Shown here in pieces: positions 34,604 to 43,378 of a stretch of DNA of 64,000 nt. Position numbers and translations under genes: made by a program. The stretch covers positions 248,001-312,000 of the forward strand of contig NZ_CP073115.1 in NCBI RefSeq assembly GCF_024205705.1, read 5' to 3'. The stretch's first letter is position 1, and every line of letters begins with the position of its first letter. The stretch comes from Neisseria subflava (GTDB lineage Bacteria; Pseudomonadota; Gammaproteobacteria; Burkholderiales; Neisseriaceae). The notes under the pieces were generated by a model. It was not told the DNA's origin. It saw nothing but the letters and a program-made list of their open reading frames with translations, and made no database searches.

Positions 34604-34753
34604 ATGAAAAAGATTTTACTATTGGCTGGATTGCTGATTGCAGCATTTTATGCCGGAATGAAAGTACAGGCATTTATCTATGAAGATACCTGTTTGGACT
34701 TGGGCGGCGGAAAGAATCCTGGAAACTATCCGATTTGCGTGGTAGAGAAATAA
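34604..34753 (+). CDS. 49-aa secreted or membrane-anchored small protein
   Basis: ATG 34604 opens a 49-codon frame: MKKILLLAGLLIAAFYAGMK (basic start plus hydrophobic helix), then a short tail with two cysteines (EDTCLDLGGGKNPGNYPICV). It looks like an uncleaved signal anchor with a possible disulfide-bonded periplasmic tail. It lies 16 bp after the previous gene and is followed by a DUS terminator, so it is probably the last gene of the murF segment. Confidence 0.6.
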   Translation: MKKILLLAGLLIAAFYAGMKVQAFIYEDTCLDLGGGKNPGNYPICVVEK

Positions 34754-34763
34754 TCTTACTCAA

Positions 34764-34790
34764 TAAGGCCGTCTGAAATTTCAGACGGCA
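34764..34790 (+). terminator. Inverted DUS pair before mraY
   Basis: A tight inverted DUS pair with almost no loop, between the 49-aa gene and mraY. Confidence 0.75.
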
Positions 34791-34853
34791 TACCGATTGA
34801 TTTTTAATTGGGCATAAGCCCGCTGTAACAACAAAAACAAAAAAGGAAGCCCC

Positions 34854-35936
34854 ATGTTTTTATGGCTCGCACATTTCAGTAACTGGTTAACCGGTCTGAA
34901 TATTTTTCAATACACCACATTCCGCGCCGTTATGGCGGCTTTGACTGCTTTGGCGTTTTCCCTATTGCTTGGCCCGTGGACTATCCGCAAACTGACTGCG
35001 CTTAAAGTTGGCCAGGCAGTGCGCACCGACGGCCCGCAAACCCACCTCGTCAAAAACGGTACGCCAACCATGGGTGGCTCGCTGATTTTGACTGCCATTA
35101 CCGTATCCACAATCTTGTGGGGCAACTGGGCAAATCCTTATATTTGGATTCTCTTAGGCGTCCTGCTCGCTACCGGCGCACTCGGTTTTTACGACGATTG
35201 GCGCAAAGTGGTTTATAAAGACCCTAACGGCGTGTCTGCTAAATTCAAAATGGTGTGGCAGTCCAGCGTTGCCATCATTGCCGGCTTAGCGTTGTTCTAC
35301 CTTGCGACAAATTCCGCCAACAATATCCTGATTGTTCCCTTCTTCAAACAAGTCGCCTTGCCGCTTGGCGTAGTCGGCTTCTTGGTATTGTCCTACCTGA
35401 CCATCGTCGGCACATCCAATGCCGTTAACCTGACCGACGGTTTGGACGGCTTGGCCGCATTCCCCGTTGTACTTGTTGCCGCCGGCCTTGCCATCTTTAC
35501 TTATGCAAGCGGACACTCCCAATTTGCCCAGTACCTGCAATTGCCTTACGTTGCCGGCGCAAACGAAGTGGTGATTTTCTGTACCGCCATGTGTGGCGCG
35601 TGTCTCGGTTTTTTGTGGTTTAACGCCTATCCGGCACAAGTCTTTATGGGCGATGTCGGCGCACTCGCGCTTGGCGCGGCGCTCGGTACCGTTGCCGTCA
35701 TCATCCGCCAAGAATTTGTCCTCGTCATCATGGGTGGCCTGTTTGTTGTTGAAGCCATTTCCGTTATGTTGCAAGTCGGTTGGTACAAACGAACCAAAAA
35801 ACGCATCTTCCTGATGGCGCCGATTCATCACCACTACGAACAAAAAGGCTGGAAAGAAACCCAAGTTGTTGTTCGTTTCTGGATTATCACCATCGTCTTG
35901 GTGCTGATTGGTTTGAGTACCCTCAAAATCCGCTAA
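34854..35936 (+). CDS. mraY: Phospho-MurNAc-pentapeptide translocase MraY
   Basis: MraY transfers phospho-MurNAc-pentapeptide to undecaprenyl phosphate, making lipid I at the inner membrane. The 360-aa polytopic protein (about ten helices) has NLTDGLDGLA, the FMGDVGALALG segment and MAPIHHHYEQKGWKE with the catalytic histidines. AAAAAGGAAG precedes the ATG. A DUS terminator follows. Confidence 0.97.
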   Translation: MFLWLAHFSNWLTGLNIFQYTTFRAVMAALTALAFSLLLGPWTIRKLTALKVGQAVRTDGPQTHLVKNGTPTMGGSLILTAITVSTILWGNWANPYIWILLGVLLATGALGFYDDWRKVVYKDPNGVSAKFKMVWQSSVAIIAGLALFYLATNSANNILIVPFFKQVALPLGVVGFLVLSYLTIVGTSNAVNLTDGLDGLAAFPVVLVAAGLAIFTYASGHSQFAQYLQLPYVAGANEVVIFCTAMCGACLGFLWFNAYPAQVFMGDVGALALGAALGTVAVIIRQEFVLVIMGGLFVVEAISVMLQVGWYKRTKKRIFLMAPIHHHYEQKGWKETQVVVRFWIITIVLVLIGLSTLKIR

Positions 35937-35941
35937 ATCTC

Positions 35942-35973
35942 CAAAGGCCGTCTGAAACTTTCAGACGGCCATT
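35942..35973 (+). terminator. Inverted DUS terminator of mraY
   Basis: A tight inverted AG-DUS pair just after the mraY stop. Confidence 0.85.
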
Positions 35974-36051
35974 ATGTAAGGTAAGCATGCTTGCCTGAAT
36001 CCTACATCTCAAAATAAATCCCGTAATAATCCACACAGAAAGTCCCCAAAC

Positions 36052-36540
36052 ATGTACCAATCTTTTGGCGGCGCAATCGGCATCCGCACCCTGACCGACC
36101 GTTTCTACGATTTGATGGAACTCGAGCCGAAATACCAAACCTTGCGCCAAATGCACGGCGAAGACATGACCCTGATACGCGAAAAACTCTACGAATTTTT
36201 TAGCGGCTGGCTCGGCGGCCCGCAACTTTTTGTCGAAAAATACGGCCATCCCCAACTGCGTGCCCGCCATATGCCTTTTGCCGTCAACGTACAAGTCCGC
36301 AACGAATGGATCGCCTGCTTTGCCCAAGCCATGAGCGAACTGGGCATCGACAAAGCACTTGCCGAGCCGGTTTTAATCCAAGTTTTTGCCATGGCAGATT
36401 GGTGCCGTAACCAAAACGAAGACGGTATCGAACCGCCTATGCCGCCGATGGCGGTTGATCCTTGGGTACGCGCACCGGAATTGCAGCAGATATTGAGTAG
36501 CTACGGTGTAAATAGCTTTTTTAAGGAATTCGCTAGTTAA
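36052..36540 (+). CDS. Group II truncated haemoglobin (HbO-like)
   Basis: A 162-aa globin of the truncated (2-on-2) class, somewhat long for the family. Typical features are YQSFGGAIGIRTLTDRFYDL, then KLYEFFSGWLGGPQLF, the proximal-histidine region HPQLRARHMPFAV and the G-helix Trp in NEWIACFAQAM. It should bind haem and react with O2 or NO in the cytoplasm. It is flanked by mraY and a Sel1-repeat gene inside the dcw cluster, an unusual place. An in-frame proline-rich tail (PPMPPMAVDPWV) extends past the globin core. Confidence 0.88.
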   Translation: MYQSFGGAIGIRTLTDRFYDLMELEPKYQTLRQMHGEDMTLIREKLYEFFSGWLGGPQLFVEKYGHPQLRARHMPFAVNVQVRNEWIACFAQAMSELGIDKALAEPVLIQVFAMADWCRNQNEDGIEPPMPPMAVDPWVRAPELQQILSSYGVNSFFKEFAS

Positions 36541-36600
36541 GGCCGTCTGAAAAAACTAGGATAAAACAGAAACAATAATTTGAAAGAAATGGATTTTAAA

Positions 36601-37089
36601 ATGAATAAATTATTAAAAAAGATGATGGTAGCCCTGTTATCTTTGGGCTTGGCGCAGGTAGTTTGGGCGGATGATACGCTGGATTTTAAAGAAGCACTTC
36701 AAATCGCGGAGCAAGGAAGTGCGAAAGCACAAAATGATTTGGGTGTAATGTATGCCAATGGACAAGGAGTCCGTCAAGACCCTGTGCAGGCAGTGCAGTG
36801 GTTTCGCAAGGCTGCGGAGCAAGGGAAGGCAGAAGCCCAAAATAATTTGGGTGAGATGTATTACAAAGGCGAAGGAGTTCGTCAGGATTATAAACAGGCA
36901 GTGCAGTGGTTTCGCAATGCGGCAGAACAAGGGGTTGACGAAGCCCAATTTTATTTGGGCATAATGTATTACAAAGGGCACGGCGTGCGCCAAGACCTTG
37001 CGCTCGCTCAAGAATGGCTTGGCAAGGCGTGTCAAAACGGATATCAAAAAGGCTGCGACAATTACCGCCGTTTGAAGCTGGGTTATTGA
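36601..37089 (+). CDS. Sel1-repeat protein with signal peptide
   Basis: A 162-aa exported protein: signal peptide ending LGLAQVVWA before DDTLDFKEALQIAEQG, then three to four Sel1-type repeats of 36 residues (for example AQNDLGVMYANGQGVRQDPV and AQNNLGEMYYKGEGVRQDYK) and a final capping helix with two cysteines. Such proteins are periplasmic scaffolds for protein contacts. The frame extends back to a TTG at 36580; ATG 36601 gives the better signal peptide. A DUS precedes it. Confidence 0.85.
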   Translation: MNKLLKKMMVALLSLGLAQVVWADDTLDFKEALQIAEQGSAKAQNDLGVMYANGQGVRQDPVQAVQWFRKAAEQGKAEAQNNLGEMYYKGEGVRQDYKQAVQWFRNAAEQGVDEAQFYLGIMYYKGHGVRQDLALAQEWLGKACQNGYQKGCDNYRRLKLGY

Positions 37090-37176
37090 ACAGCTCGCGA
37101 TGCCGTCTGAAAGTGGCTTGAGCAGGAGCGGACATCCCCTCCTGCCCAATATGATTTGTTTTAGGACAAAACCAAA

Positions 37177-38514
37177 ATGACTTTTCAAAATAAAAAAATC
37201 CTCGTCGCCGGACTTGGCGGCACGGGTATTTCCATGATTGCTTATCTGCGCAAAAACGGCGCGGAGGTTGCCGCTTATGATGCGGAGCTGAAACCGGAGC
37301 GCGTGTCGCAAATCGGTAAAATGTTTGACGGGCTGGTGTTTTACACGGGCCGTCTGAAAGATGCGCTGGATAATGGTTTCGATATTCTGGCGCTCAGTCC
37401 CGGCATCAGTGAGCGGCAGCCAGATATCGAGGCCTTTAAGCGAAACGGCGGACGCGTGTTGGGCGACATTGAATTGCTGGCGGATATTGTGAACCGCCGC
37501 GGCGACAAGGTGATTGCGATTACCGGCAGCAACGGCAAAACCACGGTAACGAGCCTGGTCGGCTATCTCTGCATCAAGTGTGGGTTGGATACCGTTATCG
37601 CGGGAAATATCGGCACGCCGGTTTTGGAGGCGGAATTGCAGCGCGAAGGCAAAAAGGCGGACGTGTGGGTGTTGGAGCTTTCCAGCTTCCAACTGGAAAA
37701 CACCGAAAGCCTGCGCCCGACCGCGGCAACGGTGCTGAACATTTCCGAAGACCATCTCGACCGCTACGATGACTTGCTCGACTACGCGCATACCAAGGAC
37801 AAGATTTTCCGTGGCGATGGCGTGCAGGTTTTAAATTCAGACGACGTGTTCTGCCGCGCCATGAAACGGGCAGGGCGCGAGGTAAAATGGTTTTCGTTGG
37901 AACACGAAGCCGATTTTTGGTTGGAACGCAAGACAGGCCGCCTGAAACAAGGCAATGAAGATTTGATTGCCACGCAAGACATTCCGTTGCAAGGCTTGCA
38001 CAATGCCGCTAATGTGATGGCTGCCGTGGCTTTGTGTGAGGCCATTGGCTTGCCACGAGACGAGTTGCTCGAACACGTCAAAACCTTCCAAGGCCTGCCG
38101 CACCGTGTGGAAAAAATCGGCGAGAAAAACGGCGTGGTGTTCATCGACGACAGCAAAGGCACGAACGTCGGCGCGACCGCCGCCGCGATTGCCGGTTTGC
38201 AAAATCCGCTCTTCGTGATTTTAGGCGGCATGGGCAAAGGGCAGGACTTCACGCCCCTGCGCGACGCGCTTGTCGGCAAGGCAAAAGGTGTGTTCCTGAT
38301 TGGTGTCGATGCGCCGCAAATACGCCGCGATTTGGACGGCTGCGGTCTGAATATGACCGACTGCGCCACTTTGGAAGAAGCCGTTCAAACGGCATACGCC
38401 CAAGCCGAAGCGGGCGATATCGTGTTGCTCAGCCCGGCTTGTGCGAGCTTTGATATGTTTAAAGGCTATGCGCACCGTTCGGAAGTGTTTATCGAAGCGT
38501 TCAAAGCTTTGTAA
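37177..38514 (+). CDS. murD: UDP-MurNAc-L-Ala-D-Glu ligase MurD
   Basis: MurD adds D-glutamate to UDP-MurNAc-L-alanine. The 445-aa product has the N-terminal UDP-binding GLGGTGISMIAYLRK, the ATP loop ITGSNGKTTVTSLVG, SSFQLENTESL and the C-terminal SPACASFDMFKGYAHR. It is full length. An in-gene DUS encodes GRLKD. The L,D-transpeptidase-like gene starts 13 bp later. Confidence 0.97.
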   Translation: MTFQNKKILVAGLGGTGISMIAYLRKNGAEVAAYDAELKPERVSQIGKMFDGLVFYTGRLKDALDNGFDILALSPGISERQPDIEAFKRNGGRVLGDIELLADIVNRRGDKVIAITGSNGKTTVTSLVGYLCIKCGLDTVIAGNIGTPVLEAELQREGKKADVWVLELSSFQLENTESLRPTAATVLNISEDHLDRYDDLLDYAHTKDKIFRGDGVQVLNSDDVFCRAMKRAGREVKWFSLEHEADFWLERKTGRLKQGNEDLIATQDIPLQGLHNAANVMAAVALCEAIGLPRDELLEHVKTFQGLPHRVEKIGEKNGVVFIDDSKGTNVGATAAAIAGLQNPLFVILGGMGKGQDFTPLRDALVGKAKGVFLIGVDAPQIRRDLDGCGLNMTDCATLEEAVQTAYAQAEAGDIVLLSPACASFDMFKGYAHRSEVFIEAFKAL

Positions 38515-38527
38515 GGCCGTCTGAAAG

Positions 38528-39088
38528 ATGAAAGTCGGGTTGAAAATCGGCGTGGCGGCAGTCGTGCTTTCGGCTGTCGCCGCTTTGGTGTTTTGGTTTG
38601 CCGCGCCGATTCGTTCCAAGACTACTGTTACCACGCCAAGCGAAACGCCGTTGCCAGAAGATGCAGTTATCGACAGATTGGTCGTGCATAAAAGCAAGCG
38701 CACCATGTCGGCCTACTCGCAAGGCAGGTTGTTGAAAACCTATCCCATTTCGTTGGGCAAGCAACCGGTCGGGCATAAACAGTTTGAAGGCGACGGCAAA
38801 ACGCCCGAAGGAAAATACCGCATCAATGAGCGTAATCCCAATAGCGGCTACCACAAAAACCTCGGCGTTTCCTACCCCAACGAAGCCGACAAAGCCTACG
38901 CGGCGGCACAAGGCAAAAGCCCGGGCGGGCTGATTAAAATCCACGGCATAAAAAACGGCTGGGGTTTTATCGGTAAAAAACACCTGAAAAAAGACTGGAC
39001 CGACGGCTGCATCGCGGTAACGGACGAGGAAATCGACGAGTTCTACCGCAGCGTGAAACACAACGCAGAAATTGAGATTCTGCCGTAG
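38528..39088 (+). CDS. L,D-transpeptidase-like (YkuD domain) protein
   Basis: A 186-aa protein with an N-terminal signal anchor (GLKIGVAAVVLSAVAALVFW) and a YkuD domain: HKSKRTMSAYSQGRLLKTYP, GKTPEGKYRINERN, IKIHG with the conserved His, and KDWTDGCIAVTDEE with the catalytic Cys. It would form 3-3 cross-links, attach proteins to the wall or act as a carboxypeptidase in the periplasm. It is placed between murD and ftsW. A DUS sits exactly between the murD stop and its start. Confidence 0.88.
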   Translation: MKVGLKIGVAAVVLSAVAALVFWFAAPIRSKTTVTTPSETPLPEDAVIDRLVVHKSKRTMSAYSQGRLLKTYPISLGKQPVGHKQFEGDGKTPEGKYRINERNPNSGYHKNLGVSYPNEADKAYAAAQGKSPGGLIKIHGIKNGWGFIGKKHLKKDWTDGCIAVTDEEIDEFYRSVKHNAEIEILP

Positions 39089-39380
39089 GTTTTATGCCTG
39101 TTGAAGTGATGGGGCAGGTTGGAACGGGTAGTCGATTGCTTGTCAGTCCGTCTGAAAAGCTCGGTAGGGCAGGGGACTTAATACTGGGATTTTTATCTAA
39201 AATAAGCCGCCAATCCTTCCTAAGGACAGGTCAACACGCTTTCTCTTTTTTGAACCGTAGATTCTGAATTGTTGGTTTGGAAATAAACCTTTAAAATAAC
39301 GTTAATTCATTTTTTCAGACGGCCTCTTGCCCATTTGCAGGCCGTCTGAATATTTTATTCAAGCCGTTACGGATGTTTTC

Positions 39381-40643
39381 ATGATTAGTCTTTCCAAAAT
39401 GCTTGACCGGCCGATTGCGCGCGATGGTCGGAAGTTTGATGTTTCTCTCTTGTGGATGGTCGTTTTGATGACGACCTTCAGCTTGGTAATGATTTATTCG
39501 GCCTCTATTGCATATGCGGCATCGGATGGGGGCAGCCAGTTTTCTTTTGTGTCCAAACAGGCAATGTTTATCCTGTTTACGGTGGCCATGTGCTTGCCGC
39601 TTTTCCTGCTGAAAATGAGCTTTTGGCGGCGGATTATTCCGTTTTATTTTGTCGTTTCCGGTTTGCTGTTGTTGCTGGTTTTGTTTGTCGGCCGTGAGAT
39701 TAACGGCGCGACGCGCTGGATTCATATTGGGCCGCTCAACTTGCAGCCAACCGAGTTTTTCAAATTGGCAACGGTTTTGTATTTGTCCAGCCTGTTTACG
39801 CGCCGTGAAGAAATGTTGCGCGATTTGGATTCTTTGGGTTGGTCGTCTTTGTTTACCGGTATTGGCGATTTGGTGTGCAGCCCTTTTAAAAGTGAAGCTT
39901 GGGTAAGGGTGAAGGAACGCTTCCGTAAGTTTAAAACCCTGATTCTGCCGATTATGTCGGTGGCGGTCGGTTTGGTTTTGATTATGGGCCAGCCGGATTT
40001 CGGCTCGTTTGTCGTGATTGTCGTGATTACCATGGGTATGCTGTTTCTGGCAGGCTTTCCGTGGAAGTATTTTGCCGTATTGGTGGCGACCGTTGTGAGC
40101 GGAATGGGTTTGCTGATTTTGGCCGCGCCTTACCGTATGGCGCGTGTGGCGGCGTTTTTGGACCCGTGGAGCGATCCTTTGGGTAAAGGCTATCAGTTGA
40201 CGCATTCTTTGATGGCGATTGCGCGCGGCGGCTGGTTTGGCGAAGGTCTGGGCGCAAGTTTGGAAAAACGTTTCTATCTGCCTGAAGCGCACACGGACTT
40301 TATTTTTGCCGTCATCGGCGAAGAATTCGGCTTTTTAGGGATGCTGGTTTTGGTGTTCTGCTACGGCTGGCTGGTTTGGCGCGCGTTTTCCATCGGCAAA
40401 CAGGCGCGTGATTCGGGCTTGATGTTTAGCGCGTACATCGCCAACGGCATCGGTATTTGGATTGGTATTCAAAGTTTCTTCAATATCGGTGTAAACATCG
40501 GTATCCTGCCCACTAAAGGCCTGACTTTGCCGTTTATGTCTTACGGCGGTTCGGCTGTCTTTATCATGCTGGTGTGCGTTACTTTGTTATTGCGCATTGA
40601 TTATGAAAACCGCCAAAAAATGCGCGGTTATTCGGTGGAGTAA
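39381..40643 (+). CDS. ftsW: Septal peptidoglycan glycosyltransferase FtsW
   Basis: SEDS-family polymerase that works with FtsI to build septal peptidoglycan from lipid II. The 420-aa protein has about ten helices, GREINGATRWIHIGPLNLQP, the LPEAHTDFIFAVIGEEFGF loop with the catalytic region, and GILPTKGLTLPFMSYGGS. I take ATG 39381 (MISLSKML); the frame is open upstream to 39327. The 292-bp gap before it has a DUS pair and a TAAAAT-type -10 within CCTTTAAAATAACG (39288-39301). Confidence 0.95.
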   Translation: MISLSKMLDRPIARDGRKFDVSLLWMVVLMTTFSLVMIYSASIAYAASDGGSQFSFVSKQAMFILFTVAMCLPLFLLKMSFWRRIIPFYFVVSGLLLLLVLFVGREINGATRWIHIGPLNLQPTEFFKLATVLYLSSLFTRREEMLRDLDSLGWSSLFTGIGDLVCSPFKSEAWVRVKERFRKFKTLILPIMSVAVGLVLIMGQPDFGSFVVIVVITMGMLFLAGFPWKYFAVLVATVVSGMGLLILAAPYRMARVAAFLDPWSDPLGKGYQLTHSLMAIARGGWFGEGLGASLEKRFYLPEAHTDFIFAVIGEEFGFLGMLVLVFCYGWLVWRAFSIGKQARDSGLMFSAYIANGIGIWIGIQSFFNIGVNIGILPTKGLTLPFMSYGGSAVFIMLVCVTLLLRIDYENRQKMRGYSVE

Positions 40644-40647
40644 AACC

Positions 40648-41715
40648 ATGAGCGGTAAAACTTTTATGCTGATGGCCGGCGGTACGGGCGGTCATATTTT
40701 CCCTGCATTGGCGGTTGCCGAGTCGCTGCAAAAGCGCGGCCATCATGTGATTTGGCTGGGTAGTAAAGATTCGATGGAAGAGCGTATCGTGCCGCAATAC
40801 GGCATACGCTTGGAAACGCTGGCGATTAAAGGCATCCGCGGCAACGGCATCAAACGTAAGCTGATGTTGCCGTTTACGCTGTACAAAACCGTCCGCGAGG
40901 CGCAGCAGATTATTAAGAAACACCGTGTCGAGTGCGTTATCGGTTTTGGCGGTTTCGTTACTTTCCCCGGCGGCTTAGCGGCAAAAATTTCCGGTGTGCC
41001 GATTGTGATTCACGAGCAAAACGCCGTAGCCGGTTTGTCCAACCGCCAACTGTCGCGTTGGGCAAAACGTGTCCTGTACGCTTTCCCCAAAGCCTTTCAA
41101 CATGAAGGCGGCTTGGTGGGTAACCCTGTCCGTGCCGATATTGCGGCATTGCCTGTTCCTGAAGAACGCTTTGAAAACCGTCAAGGCCGTCTGAAAGTTT
41201 TGGTGGTCGGCGGCAGTTTGGGTGCGGATGTGTTGAACAAAACCGTCCCGCAAGCTTTGGCATTGTTGCCTGAGGCGGCCCGTCCGCAAATGTATCATCA
41301 GTCCGGACGCAATAAATTGGGCAACCTTCAGGCGGATTACGATGCGTTGGGTGTGCAAGCCGAGTGCGTGGAATTTATTACCGATATGGTATCCGCCTAC
41401 CGTGATGCCGATTTGGTAATTTGCCGTGCCGGCGCGCTGACGATTGCCGAGCTGACGGCTGCGGGTTTGGGGGCGCTACTGGTGCCGTATCCGCACGCGG
41501 TGGATGACCATCAAACAGCCAATGCGCGTTTTATGGTGCAGGCCGAAGCTGGTTTACTGCTGCCGCAAACTCAACTGACGGCGGAAAAACTGGCCGAAAT
41601 CCTCGGCGGCTTGAATCGTGAAAAATGCCTGAAATGGGCGAAAAATGCCCGTACCTTGGCACTGCCGCACAGTGCGGACGATGTGGCGGAAATTGCCATA
41701 TCCTGTACCGAATAA
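40648..41715 (+). CDS. murG: Lipid II synthase MurG
   Basis: MurG transfers GlcNAc from UDP-GlcNAc to lipid I at the inner face of the membrane. The 356-aa GT-B enzyme has the G-loops GGTGGHIFPALAVAE and GFGGFVTFPGGLAA, HEQNAVAGLSNR, and the C-terminal CRAGALTIAEL and PYPHAVDDHQTANA. Start ATG 40648 is five bases after the ftsW stop; the upstream extension is spurious. Confidence 0.97.
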   Translation: MSGKTFMLMAGGTGGHIFPALAVAESLQKRGHHVIWLGSKDSMEERIVPQYGIRLETLAIKGIRGNGIKRKLMLPFTLYKTVREAQQIIKKHRVECVIGFGGFVTFPGGLAAKISGVPIVIHEQNAVAGLSNRQLSRWAKRVLYAFPKAFQHEGGLVGNPVRADIAALPVPEERFENRQGRLKVLVVGGSLGADVLNKTVPQALALLPEAARPQMYHQSGRNKLGNLQADYDALGVQAECVEFITDMVSAYRDADLVICRAGALTIAELTAAGLGALLVPYPHAVDDHQTANARFMVQAEAGLLLPQTQLTAEKLAEILGGLNREKCLKWAKNARTLALPHSADDVAEIAISCTE

Positions 41716-41730
41716 GCAGGCAGACTTCGT

Positions 41731-41778
41731 TCAAGGCCGTCTGAAAAATTGATTAACGGCGTTTCAGACGGCCTTTAT
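41731..41778 (+). terminator. Inverted DUS terminator between murG and murC
   Basis: An inverted AG-DUS pair with a 20-bp loop and a T run. murC probably has its own promoter: CCTTTAAAATAACG at 41831-41844 repeats the 14-mer found upstream of ftsW. Confidence 0.8.
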
Positions 41779-41880
41779 TGCTTTTGTTAAAATTCCTTTA
41801 CAATAAAAGCATGGCGCAGAAGCGGATAGCCCTTTAAAATAACGCCTTTACGCACTAAAAACCAACCGGAACGCAACGTT

Positions 41881-43290
41881 ATGATGAAAAATCGAGTGAC
41901 CAACATCCATTTTGTCGGAATCGGCGGCGTCGGCATGAGCGGTATTGCCGAAGTTTTACACAATTTGGGCTTTAAAGTTTCCGGTTCGGATCAGGCGCGT
42001 AATGCCGTTACTGAGCATTTGAGCGCTCTCGGCATCCAAGTTTACCCAGGTCATACTGCCGAACACGTCAATGGTGCCGACGTGGTTGTTACTTCTACTG
42101 CAGTCAAAAAAGACAATCCTGAAGTTGTTGCCGCGTTGGAGCAGCAGATTCCCGTGATTCCGCGCGCGTTGATGTTGGCAGAATTGATGCGCTTCCGCGA
42201 TGGTATCGCCATTGCCGGTACGCACGGTAAAACCACAACCACCAGCCTGACCGCTTCTATTCTCGGCGCGGCAGGACTTGACCCGACTTTCGTTATCGGC
42301 GGCAAGCTCAACGCCGCGGGTACCAACGCCCGTTTGGGCAAAGGCGAATACATTGTTGCCGAAGCCGACGAATCCGATGCTTCTTTTCTGTATCTGACGC
42401 CGATTATGTCCGTCGTAACCAATATCGACGAAGACCATATGGACACTTACGGACACAGCGTTGAGAAACTGCATCAGGCGTTTGTGGACTTCATCCACCG
42501 TATGCCGTTCTACGGCAAAGCCTTTTTGTGTATCGACAGCGAACACGTCCGCGCGATTTTGCCGAAAATCAGCAAACCTTACGCCACTTACGGCTTGGAC
42601 GATACTGCCGATATCTACGCGACCGATATTGAAAACGTCGGTGCACAAATGAAATTTACCGTTCATGTTCAAATGAAAGGACATGAGCAAGAGCCGTTTG
42701 AAGTTGTTTTGAATATGCCCGGCCGCCACAACGTCCTCAATGCGTTGGCGGCTATCGGCGTTGCGCTGGAAGTTGGCGCATCGGTTGAAGCCATTCAAAA
42801 AGGCTTGCTCGGCTTTGAAGGTGTCGGTCGCCGCTTCCAAAAATATGGCGACATCAAATTGCCAAACGGCGGAACTGCGCTGCTGGTGGACGATTATGGC
42901 CACCATCCCGTCGAAATGGCGGCAACTCTGGCCGCCGCACGTGGCGCATACCCTGAAAAACGCTTGGTCTTGGCTTTCCAACCGCACCGCTATACCCGCA
43001 CGCGCGATTTATTTGAAGACTTTACCAAAGTCCTCAATACTGTCGATGCGCTGGTGTTGACCGAAGTTTATGCCGCAGGCGAAGAGCCGATTGCTGCAGC
43101 CGATTCCCGCGCCTTGGCACGCGCCATCCGCGTATTGGGCAAACTTGAGCCGATTTACTGCGAAAACGTTGCCGATTTGCCGCAAATGCTGCTGAATGTT
43201 TTGCAAGACGGCGATGTTGTACTGAATATGGGTGCCGGCAGCATCAACCGCGTTCCGTCTGTATTGGTGGAGTTGTCGAAACAATCATAA
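41881..43290 (+). CDS. murC: UDP-MurNAc-L-alanine ligase MurC
   Basis: MurC adds L-alanine to UDP-MurNAc, the first amino acid of the stem peptide. The 469-aa protein has the N-terminal GIGGVGMSGIAEVLHNLG, the ATP loop IAGTHGKTTTTSLTAS and DDYGHHPVEMAATLAAAR. Two tandem ATGs occur at the start. ddlB follows after a DUS pair. Confidence 0.97.
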   Translation: MMKNRVTNIHFVGIGGVGMSGIAEVLHNLGFKVSGSDQARNAVTEHLSALGIQVYPGHTAEHVNGADVVVTSTAVKKDNPEVVAALEQQIPVIPRALMLAELMRFRDGIAIAGTHGKTTTTSLTASILGAAGLDPTFVIGGKLNAAGTNARLGKGEYIVAEADESDASFLYLTPIMSVVTNIDEDHMDTYGHSVEKLHQAFVDFIHRMPFYGKAFLCIDSEHVRAILPKISKPYATYGLDDTADIYATDIENVGAQMKFTVHVQMKGHEQEPFEVVLNMPGRHNVLNALAAIGVALEVGASVEAIQKGLLGFEGVGRRFQKYGDIKLPNGGTALLVDDYGHHPVEMAATLAAARGAYPEKRLVLAFQPHRYTRTRDLFEDFTKVLNTVDALVLTEVYAAGEEPIAAADSRALARAIRVLGKLEPIYCENVADLPQMLLNVLQDGDVVLNMGAGSINRVPSVLVELSKQS

Positions 43291-43378
43291 TAAACAGGCA
43301 TATTTGCCTTTGAGGACACATAGGTCGTCTGAACAATATTTCAGACGGCCTGTATCAGTATTTAAGAAAGTAGAAATT

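Noticed and set aside
36637..37791. 384-aa open frame antisense to the Sel1 gene and murD
   Set aside because: It spans two unrelated genes and a DUS gap and has low-complexity composition; a shadow frame.
39089..39380. Possible gene in the gap before ftsW
   Set aside because: No open frame of merit; only DUS copies, a likely -10 and an upstream extension of ftsW.
41956..42987. 343-aa open frame antisense to murC
   Set aside because: Shadow of murC; it encodes no recognisable motif.
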